A stretch of 22,916 nt of DNA from CAZEVY01 sp964515555. Lineage in GTDB: Bacteria > Acidobacteriota > Terriglobia > Bryobacterales > Bryobacteraceae. The notes beneath the pieces are model-generated. The model did no database searches and had not been told where the DNA came from. It saw only the letters and a program-made list of their open reading frames with translations. Each line of letters starts with the position of its first letter. The first letter of the stretch is position 1. Position numbers and translations under genes: made by a program. This document shows, piece after piece, positions 7,115-13,342 of the stretch. The stretch spans positions 1 to 22,916 of the forward strand of contig CAZEVY010000085.1 of the NCBI GenBank assembly GCA_964515555.1, in the 5' to 3' direction.

Positions 7115-7966
7115 ATGGACACGATCATCGTCTGTACGCCGAAACGGCTGCCGCGGAACCGATTGATTGCCGCCGCGCAGAAGGCCGTCGAGATCAACCC
7201 GGTGAACCGAGCGCCCGTGGAGCGCCTCGCCAGCGTCATGAAGGGCTTCATGCCCACGCCGGAGCGCATCGCGGTGCTGACCACCAAGTACTGGGGACCG
7301 GCCGGCGTGAAGCTCACGGTCGGCTTCATGGACAATCCGCCGGCGAATCTGCGCCGCCGGATTCTCTCGCACATGAACGCCTGGTCGCGCACGGCCAACG
7401 TGAAGTTCACCGAAACGTCGACCGACCCGCAGGTGCGCATCGCGCGCGAGGGCGGCGCCGACGGCGGCTACTGGTCGTACCTGGGAACCGATGTGCTGTC
7501 GATTCCAAAGAACGAGCAGACCATGAACCTCGAGGGCTTCACGATGAACACGCGGGACTCGGAGTTCTATCGCGTGGTGCGGCACGAGACCGGGCACACG
7601 CTGGGCTGCCCACACGAGCACATGCGGCGTCAACTGGTCGCCAAGATCGACCCGGCCAAGGCCATCGCCTATTTTCAGCGCACTCAGGGCTGGAGCCCGG
7701 CCGAGACGCGCGCGCAGGTGCTGACGCCGCTGGAGGACTCGTCGCTGCTCGGCACCTCCGACGCCGAGGGGCGCTCGATTATGTGCTACCAGCTTCCCGG
7801 CAGTATCACCAAGGACGGCCGTCCGATACCGGGCGGAACCGACATCACGGCTACCGACTACGCCTTTATGGGCCGCATCTACGCCAAGCGGACGCGGTCG
7901 GCGGCGACCTCCAAGGACAAGGGCAAATCGGGCTCCTCAGCCGGCGCCTCCTCGAGCGGAGGCTGA
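7115..7966 (+). CDS. Metzincin zinc metalloprotease (M12A/astacin- or matrixin-like), no signal peptide
   Basis: A 283-residue protein with the full metzincin zinc site H-E-T-G-H-T-L-G-C-P-H (157-167), continuing E-H-M-R as in astacin-type bacterial peptidases, and a Met-turn S-I-M-C-Y-Q-L-P-G (221-229). The segment V-K-L-T-V-G-F-M-D (65-73) followed by a helix with N-A-W (88-90) matches the start of the catalytic domain. Residues ~262-283 are a Ser/Gly/Lys-rich low-complexity tail. The N-terminus has no hydrophobic signal peptide, which is odd for a protease of this kind: either it works in the cytosol or it leaves by an unrecognised route. ATG 7115 is supported by GGAGAAGG at 7102-7109. It is the first gene of a three-hydrolase cassette; the next gene starts 10 nt after its stop. 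Confidence 0.85.
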   Translation: MDTIIVCTPKRLPRNRLIAAAQKAVEINPVNRAPVERLASVMKGFMPTPERIAVLTTKYWGPAGVKLTVGFMDNPPANLRRRILSHMNAWSRTANVKFTETSTDPQVRIAREGGADGGYWSYLGTDVLSIPKNEQTMNLEGFTMNTRDSEFYRVVRHETGHTLGCPHEHMRRQLVAKIDPAKAIAYFQRTQGWSPAETRAQVLTPLEDSSLLGTSDAEGRSIMCYQLPGSITKDGRPIPGGTDITATDYAFMGRIYAKRTRSAATSKDKGKSGSSAGASSSGG

Positions 7967-7976
7967 GCGGCCGGCT

Positions 7977-9791
7977 GTGGGCGCCGAGTACGGCCTCCCC
8001 AGGTACCGGCCGCTGCGTGTGTACGCGTTCGATCCCGGCGTCACCAGCGGTCTGAAGTACACCACCCTCCAGGTGCCGTACGAGCCGCTGGAGCCGGGAC
8101 CGGTCGGCCAAAACATCGCTGTCATCGACTACGACGCGAGCAACGAGCTCTTCTACGAACCCGTCAACCTCGACGATCCGCTGGTCCTGATGCGGCACGG
8201 GATCGAACCGGCGGAGTCCGATCCCCGCTTTCATCAGCAGATGGTCTACGCCATCGCCTGCGACACCATCCGGCGGTTCGAGCACGCGCTCGGGCGACCG
8301 ATCCGATGGCGGCGGCCGTCCGGGTCGCGCCGCGACCATCCCTTCCACACGCGGTTGCGAATCCTCCCACACGCCTTCCAGGGCGCCAACGCCTTCTACC
8401 ATCCCGAGCTGCGGGCGGTGCTGTTCGGCTATTTCGCCGCACCCCCCGACAGTGGCGGCGCCGCGCTTCCGGGCCAGACCGTCTTCACCTGCCTGTCGCA
8501 CGACATCGTCGCGCACGAGATGACGCACGCCCTGGTCGACGGCCAGCGCGAGTATCTCACGGCCGCCACCGGCCCGGACGCAGCCGCGTTTCACGAGGCT
8601 TTCGCGGACATCGTGGCGCTCTTCCAGCATTTCACCTATAAGGATTCGCTGAACGAAGCCATCCAGCGGACCGGCGGCCTGATCCACCGCCGGCATCTCG
8701 ATCCTCTGGTGCAGCCGGACGGCGACGCCGAGATCGCGGCCGAACTCGAGGAGCCAAACCCGCTCGTGGAACTGGCCCAGCAGTTCGGACAAGCCACCAC
8801 CACCCGGGCCGCCCTGCGATCCGCGCTGGGGGCGAAGCCCAACTCGCGCCTGCTCGAGACCTTGACCGAGTGCCACCAGCGCGGGGCGATCCTGGTGGCG
8901 GCCGTCTTCGACGCCTTCTTCACGGTCTACATCCGCCGGACCCGCGACCTGATGCGCATCGCCCGCGCCGGCGGCGCTTCTCCCCGTCCCGGCGAGCTCG
9001 ATGCGGACCTGGTGGAGCTTCTGGCGGCCGAGGCATCCAAGACCGCCTCGCTGATCCTTAACATCTGCATTCGGGCGCTCGACTACCTGCCTCCGCTCGA
9101 CGTGAACTTCGGCGAGTTCCTCCGGGCGCTGATCACCGCCGACGCTGACCTGGTTCCCGACGATTCGCTCGCGATTCGCTCCGAGCTGATTCGAGCTTTC
9201 CGCTCGCGAGGAGTCCCTCTGCCTCCCGGCGTCTCGTACTCGGAGGAATCCCTGCGTTGGCTGGGCCCAGCCGATACCGGGTATCCCGTCGAGCCTTGCA
9301 AAGGCCTCGACTATCGCATCGAGGGGCAAGGAGAGGAGTCCGAGGACGACCGCAAGAAGCGCTTCACCAGCAATGCCGTGGTGTTGAGCCGGTTCGCGGT
9401 AAAAAACGCCTACAATCTGGGACTCGATCCCGCCGCGAAGGTGCGGGTGCATTCCTACCATCCGATTCATCGCATCGCGCCGAGCGGAAGGCTGGTGGTG
9501 GACTTCGTCGCCGAGTTCCTCCAGGAGCGCAAGGAGCAGCTCGACCCTGAGCAGCCCGAGCTGGGGCCGTTCGATTTCCGCGGCGGCACGACGTTGATAT
9601 TCAACAGCCGGGGCGAGGTGCGCTACGTCATCGAGAAGACCATCGACCTGACGCGCGACGTCGGAAAGCAGCGGCTCGCCCAGCATCGTGAGTTCCTGTT
9701 GCGGCAGTCGCACCTCCCGCCGGCGGCCGCCTATCTCGGACCGGCGATCGAGCAGGATCTGAAGTTCCGGATCCTCCACCGGGGGTTCTGA
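7977..9791 (+). CDS. Gluzincin-type zinc metallopeptidase, large
   Basis: A 604-residue protein. H-E-M-T-H (180-184) with the third zinc ligand E207 in H-E-A-F-A-D-I (206-212) is the gluzincin pattern (thermolysin/M4-like), with the usual short spacing between the two. Upstream, A-N-A-F-Y-H-P-E (137-144) and L-F-G-Y-F (149-153) resemble the substrate-edge strand of that fold. The ~390 residues after the catalytic core are not recognised. No signal peptide or membrane helix is seen. The start is GTG 7977, with GGAGG 14 nt upstream; no other in-frame start was found close by. It follows the metzincin by 10 nt and precedes the MBL gene by 2 nt, so the three are almost certainly one transcription unit. 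Peptidase class fairly sure; substrate unknown. Confidence 0.78.
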   Translation: MGAEYGLPRYRPLRVYAFDPGVTSGLKYTTLQVPYEPLEPGPVGQNIAVIDYDASNELFYEPVNLDDPLVLMRHGIEPAESDPRFHQQMVYAIACDTIRRFEHALGRPIRWRRPSGSRRDHPFHTRLRILPHAFQGANAFYHPELRAVLFGYFAAPPDSGGAALPGQTVFTCLSHDIVAHEMTHALVDGQREYLTAATGPDAAAFHEAFADIVALFQHFTYKDSLNEAIQRTGGLIHRRHLDPLVQPDGDAEIAAELEEPNPLVELAQQFGQATTTRAALRSALGAKPNSRLLETLTECHQRGAILVAAVFDAFFTVYIRRTRDLMRIARAGGASPRPGELDADLVELLAAEASKTASLILNICIRALDYLPPLDVNFGEFLRALITADADLVPDDSLAIRSELIRAFRSRGVPLPPGVSYSEESLRWLGPADTGYPVEPCKGLDYRIEGQGEESEDDRKKRFTSNAVVLSRFAVKNAYNLGLDPAAKVRVHSYHPIHRIAPSGRLVVDFVAEFLQERKEQLDPEQPELGPFDFRGGTTLIFNSRGEVRYVIEKTIDLTRDVGKQRLAQHREFLLRQSHLPPAAAYLGPAIEQDLKFRILHRGF

Positions 9792-9793
9792 CG

Positions 9794-10903
9794 ATGGCGA
9801 AGAGCCCGTCGCCTTCGATCCGCATCCGCATGTACCGGGTCGGCTTCGGGGATTGCTTCCTGGCGACGTTTCCGGCCAAAGGGGGTGCGCGGCACGTGCT
9901 GATCGACTGCGGCGTGCATTCGCGCGGCGACATTGGAACCCTGAAGGCGGCGGTGGCCGACATCGAAAGCGAGACCGGGGGCGAGATCGCGCTGATCGTC
10001 GCCACGCACGCGCATCAGGATCACATCTCCGGATTCGCGTCGGAGTCGGAGGCGTTCCGGCGATTCCGGGTCGGCGAGGTCTGGCTGCCGTGGACGGAAG
10101 ACCCGAAGGACAGAACCGCTGCGCGGCTCGAAGCGCGACGCATGGCGCTGCTCGGGATGGTCGAGCGGCATTTTGCGGCGCGCCCGGCCGCCGGGAAGGC
10201 GCGGGCCGTGATCGACGCCGCCCTCGCCAACCTGAAGGGGAACGCCAAGGCTCTGCATCTTCTCAAGAAGGGACTGGGCGTCGANNNNNNNNNNNNNNNN
10301 NNNNNNNNNNNNNNNNNNNNNNNNNNNNNNNNNNNNNNNNNNNNNNNNNNNNNNNNNNNNNNNNNNNNNNNNNNNNNNNNNNNNTACCCCTACTACCAGT
10401 TGATCGCCGGCGACGAGCGCGAGAAGAACAAGCTGGCGGTGGCCGCCAGCGACATCGAGGGAGTGGCGTTCGCGATGGACCAGGTGGTGAACAACACCAG
10501 CATCGTGTCGCTCTTCGATTTTCGCGGGAAGAGCCTGCTGTTTCCCGGCGACGCGCAGTACGGCAACTGGCAGAAATGGATCGACGACGAAGATACGCGC
10601 GAGTTGCTCGCCGGCCTCGACTTCCTCAAGGTGGCGCATCACGGCAGTTACAACGCGACGCCCAGAAGCGCGCTGGACTCGATGCCCTCGAAGGGATTCG
10701 CCGCCATGGTGTCGACGCAGAACCAGCCCTGGCCGACGATTCCGATGCCGAAGCTCATGAAGGCGCTCTCCGCGCGCGCGGCTGCGGCTGTCCGAAGCGA
10801 CTCGATTCCGGTCAAGAAGGCCCCGCGCGGTCCGGCTCTGGCGCGACTGCCCCGCGGCTTCTCACGCGGCGACTTCTGGATCGACTGTTTCATTCCCGTG
10901 TGA
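9794..10903 (+). CDS. MBL-fold hydrolase (ComEC/Rec2 C-terminal-like), interrupted by assembly gap
   Basis: The N-terminal part shows the metallo-beta-lactamase fold: V-G-F-G-D-C-F (16-22), V-L-I-D-C-G (35-40) and the metal motif T-H-A-H-Q-D-H (71-77). After the gap, S-L-L-F-P-G-D and V-A-H-H-G-S-Y supply the later metal-binding Asp and His residues, as in the ComEC/Rec2-related MBL family whose members act on nucleic acids or phosphoesters. The 100-N run at 10285-10384 is probably a placeholder, so the true length is unknown and the frame agreement across it may be chance. No signal peptide. ATG 9794 starts 2 nt after the gluzincin stop, with a GGGGG stretch upstream. MBL call strong; substrate unknown. 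Confidence 0.82.
   Translation: MAKSPSPSIRIRMYRVGFGDCFLATFPAKGGARHVLIDCGVHSRGDIGTLKAAVADIESETGGEIALIVATHAHQDHISGFASESEAFRRFRVGEVWLPWTEDPKDRTAARLEARRMALLGMVERHFAARPAAGKARAVIDAALANLKGNAKALHLLKKGLGVXXXXXXXXXXXXXXXXXXXXXXXXXXXXXXXXXXYPYYQLIAGDEREKNKLAVAASDIEGVAFAMDQVVNNTSIVSLFDFRGKSLLFPGDAQYGNWQKWIDDEDTRELLAGLDFLKVAHHGSYNATPRSALDSMPSKGFAAMVSTQNQPWPTIPMPKLMKALSARAAAAVRSDSIPVKKAPRGPALARLPRGFSRGDFWIDCFIPV
10285..10384. other. Assembly gap of 100 N
   Basis: Exactly 100 unknown bases lie inside the MBL-fold gene. Such round-number runs are the usual placeholder for a scaffold join of unknown length, so sequence content, and possibly whole genes, may be missing here. Confidence 0.98.
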
Positions 10904-10970
10904 CGCGCCGCGCGGTCCGACCTGCCGATACAATAGGACTCGCGGAGGCGCGCGGCCGAAGGAGAACCGA

Positions 10971-11363
10971 ATGGGACTGAACGAGCGGCGAAAGATCAAG
11001 GAGCTTCAGGAAACCACCTTTCCCGGGCGTGTGAAGGAAATCGAGGAAATCTGCGGCGCGCCCATTCCCTACGAGGTCGACTGGGAAAGCCTCGCCGACG
11101 ACGCCGAAGGGCTCAACTTCATCGACAACATATCCTGCCACCGGCTGAACATGGCGCTGCGCACCATCTGTGTCGACGACATGGGCAAGGCCGCGGTGCG
11201 CGACGGGCTTAAGCTGATCCGGCTGAAGAACGTCAAGGACAAGGCCGCCATGAGAATGTCCTTCGAAAACGGCGTCCTCGAAATGCACTGCGCCTACGCG
11301 CTACGGACCGAGGGAATGTTCGGCGACGGCGAGATCCGCAAGCTGCTCGAGAGCCGGCTATAG
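10971..11363 (+). CDS. Conserved-looking small protein of unknown function
   Basis: I do not recognise this 130-residue protein. It is soluble-looking, acidic and basic residues are evenly mixed, and it has no signal peptide, membrane segment or zinc motif. The N-terminus (K-I-K-E-L-Q-E-T-T-F-P-G-R) looks like an amphipathic helix, and three Cys (C49, C83? region excepted) are scattered rather than paired in a motif. ATG 10971 is supported by AAGGAGAA at 10959-10966. A TACAAT (10929-10934) resembles a -10 box but has no convincing -35, so it may have its own promoter or belong to the hydrolase operon ending 67 nt upstream. It runs convergent to the GtrA-like gene. Codon pattern and a strong ribosome binding site make it a real gene. 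Confidence 0.7.
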   Translation: MGLNERRKIKELQETTFPGRVKEIEEICGAPIPYEVDWESLADDAEGLNFIDNISCHRLNMALRTICVDDMGKAAVRDGLKLIRLKNVKDKAAMRMSFENGVLEMHCAYALRTEGMFGDGEIRKLLESRL

Positions 11364-11427
11364 CCTGGCCGCGCCGCTCCCCGTCGGCATCGCGCACAAC
11401 GCCGCGGGGTGCGGGGGACGAACGGAG

Positions 11428-11841
11428 TCAAGGATCGCGCCCGGCGCTGTGCGCTCGAAAGACAAACCACTCGCTCGCGGCGAAGTTTAAGGCCGCGCAC
11501 AGTGCGATGCTGACGGCGTTTGCCGCCAGGTACGGAACGCCGCAGGCGCCCGCCAGCACGCGCATGAACACCAGGTTGCCGGCAAGCGAGAGCAGTCCGT
11601 TCGAAAGGTGAAAGCGCACCAGCCGCGCGAAGATCCCGCCACCGTGCGTGCGGTCGCGCCAGGTCCAGCGCTCGTGCCAGACGAAATTGTGCAACACCGC
11701 GATCTCCACCGCCAGCGCCGTCGCCACCAGGTAGTGCAATCCGGCGGCTGACTTCAGCGCCGCCAGCGCCGCCAGTTGCACGACGATCCCCGCGCCGCCG
11801 ACCGCATAGAACTTCGCGGCGCGCCGGAGAATCGCCGTCAC
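11428..11841 (-). CDS. GtrA-like four-helix membrane protein
   Basis: A 137-residue protein with four predicted membrane helices (~10-30, 35-55, 76-98, 103-122) and the family pattern R-x-x-K-F-x-x-V-G-G near the N-terminus, H-N-F-x-W-x-x-x-W-T-W (51-61) after helix 2, and N-F-A-A-S-E-W-F-V-F (119-128) near the end. GtrA/DPMS-like proteins take part in moving or using polyprenyl-linked sugars for cell-surface glycan modification. The open frame extends far upstream on this strand, but only the last 137 residues carry family sequence. GTG 11841 gives a 4-nt GTGA overlap with the CDP-alcohol phosphatidyltransferase stop, which fixes this start and makes the two a coupled pair. Confidence 0.85.
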   Translation of the reverse strand: MTAILRRAAKFYAVGGAGIVVQLAALAALKSAAGLHYLVATALAVEIAVLHNFVWHERWTWRDRTHGGGIFARLVRFHLSNGLLSLAGNLVFMRVLAGACGVPYLAANAVSIALCAALNFAASEWFVFRAHSAGRDP

Positions 11842-12512
11842 GGAAGGCGCTCGGCGCGCCAGAGCGCCGTCGTGTGGCGGACGACCGAGGTCGCGAGCAC
11901 CGCCGCCAGCACCAGCAGCGCCACGGCGCCGCCGACGTCGAAGAGCTTGTAGGTCGCGCCCGCCAGTTTCACGTCCGGACGGAAGAGTGCCGTCACGCAT
12001 CCCACGGCCAGCAATACGCGCAGCTCGGTGGGGCTGAACTTCCAGAACGAAAGGTGAAACGTGCCGATCGTGTAGGTGGTCAGGTAGACCTCGATGGAGA
12101 CCACAAGATAGAGGATCAGCAGGTAGAGGGCGAGCCGTTCGCTCATGTAGCCGGAGCGGCTCAGTCCGGCGATCAGGCACGACGTCCCCAGGGCGTCGAC
12201 CACGTGGTCGACGTAGAAGCCGTAGCGCGGACGCTGGCGGTCGCGCACGCGGGCCAGCGTGCCGTCGAGACTGTCGCCGAACCAGTTCACCGCCAGGCAC
12301 GCCACCACGCCGAGAAGCGCCCCCGGATTCCAGCTCGCCCACCAGTAGCAGAGCCCGGCGCCGGCCAGCGACACAAACCCCAGCGCGGTGAGATGGTCGG
12401 GTTGGATCGAGGCGGGCATGCGCGACGCCATCCACACCAGCGCGCGCTTCTCGAGCGGCGCGAGCAGGCTCATCTGCGCGCGTCCCGCCTCCTGGAATCC
12501 GGGTTTTTGCAT
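11838..12512 (-). CDS. CDP-alcohol phosphatidyltransferase family membrane enzyme
   Basis: A 224-residue integral membrane protein with the complete family motif D-x2-D-G-x2-A-R-x-G-x3-D-x3-D: D80, D83, G84, A87, R88, G98, D102, D106. Such enzymes move a substituted phosphate from a CDP-alcohol to a second alcohol to make phospholipids or inositol-phosphate-type head groups. Several hydrophobic helices surround the motif. The ATG at 12512 is used here, but the in-frame ATG at 12473 has AGGAGG about 12 nt upstream and may be the real start. It is followed by the GtrA-like gene with a 4-nt overlap. It lies head to head with the exported START-like gene, with almost no space between the annotated starts. 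Substrate alcohol unknown. Confidence 0.87.
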   Translation of the reverse strand: MQKPGFQEAGRAQMSLLAPLEKRALVWMASRMPASIQPDHLTALGFVSLAGAGLCYWWASWNPGALLGVVACLAVNWFGDSLDGTLARVRDRQRPRYGFYVDHVVDALGTSCLIAGLSRSGYMSERLALYLLILYLVVSIEVYLTTYTIGTFHLSFWKFSPTELRVLLAVGCVTALFRPDVKLAGATYKLFDVGGAVALLVLAAVLATSVVRHTTALWRAERLP

Positions 12513-12519
12513 AATGGAG

Positions 12520-13338
12520 ATGGTGTTCCCGACTCATCCTATCAGCAGATTCGCGGTGTCGTCGTTGTGCCTTGCCTGGGCGCTGGCCGCCCCTCCCGAC
12601 GTCGCCACCGCTGAATTAAAGCGAGAAACGCTCGACGATTTCGAGCGCCACATCCGCGCCACCGAGTCGCGCGTGGCCGACCGGCTGGAGCCGGGACGCG
12701 CGTTCCTGTGGGCCGAGAGCGATCCCGATCGGCTGCGGCGCGTGAAGTCGGGCGAGGTCGTCGTGCAGCCCGTGTCGGGGAAAGGCGAGCGCGAAGTCAA
12801 GAGCGGACTGATCCACGACTGGATCGGGTCGATCTTCATCCCCGGCGCGACGCTCGCCCAGGCGCTGGCGCTCGTGCAGAATTACGACAACCACAAGAAC
12901 GTCTACAAGCCCGAGGTGATGGAGTCGCGCACGCTGCGGCACGAAGGCAACGACTACAAGATCTACCTGCGGCTGATGAAGAAGAAGGTGATCACCGCGG
13001 TTCTCAACACCGAGCACGACGTGCGCTACTTCCCGGTGAGCGCGACGCGCGCGCACAGCCGGTCGTACACGACCAGGATCGCCGAAGTCGCCGACGCCGG
13101 CACGGCCTCGGAACGCGAAAAGCCGGTCGGTAACGACCATGGGTTTCTGTGGCGGCTGTACTCCTACTGGCGCTTCGACGAGCGCGACGGCGGGGTGTTC
13201 GTCGAGTGCCAGGCAGTGTCGCTGACGCGCAACGTGCCGTTCGGCCTGGGCATGCTGATCACGCCGATCATCCGCGAACTTCCCAAGGAGTCGCTGACGA
13301 ACACGCTTCGGGCGACGCGCGAGGCTCTGGCGCGATAG
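12520..13338 (+). CDS. Exported START/SRPBCC-like protein of unknown ligand
   Basis: A 272-residue protein. Residues 1-31 look like a Sec signal peptide: a short start with R10, a hydrophobic core F-A-V-S-S-L-C-L-A-W-A-L-A-A, and small residues A-T-A before E32. The rest, especially ~95-270, has the feel of an SRPBCC/START ligand-binding fold: a strand after G-S-I-F-I-P-G, a helix with L-A-Q-A-L-A-L-V-Q-N-Y-D, alternating strands (Y-K-I-Y-L-R-L, V-R-Y-F-P-V), F-V-E-C-Q-A-V-S-L-T-R, and a long C-terminal helix. The ligand, perhaps a lipid, is unknown. An in-frame ATG at 12514 is an alternative start. It converges on the ADOP permease gene with 4 nt between the stops. Fold assignment is by pattern and moderate. 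Confidence 0.68.
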   Translation: MVFPTHPISRFAVSSLCLAWALAAPPDVATAELKRETLDDFERHIRATESRVADRLEPGRAFLWAESDPDRLRRVKSGEVVVQPVSGKGEREVKSGLIHDWIGSIFIPGATLAQALALVQNYDNHKNVYKPEVMESRTLRHEGNDYKIYLRLMKKKVITAVLNTEHDVRYFPVSATRAHSRSYTTRIAEVADAGTASEREKPVGNDHGFLWRLYSYWRFDERDGGVFVECQAVSLTRNVPFGLGMLITPIIRELPKESLTNTLRATREALAR

Positions 13339-13342
13339 GCGC

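Noticed and set aside
7866..9779. 637-codon minus-strand open frame opposite the gluzincin gene
   Set aside because: No recognisable domain, and the plus strand has zinc motifs, operon spacing and a start; shadow frame.
11364..11427. GC-rich segment between convergent genes as a terminator
   Set aside because: Several short complementary G and C runs exist, but no clear stem followed by a T-run on either strand.
11842..12537. Upstream extension of the GtrA-like frame to 369 codons
   Set aside because: The extra residues are a shadow of the CDP-alcohol phosphatidyltransferase; the GtrA family begins at GTG 11841, where the GTGA overlap occurs.
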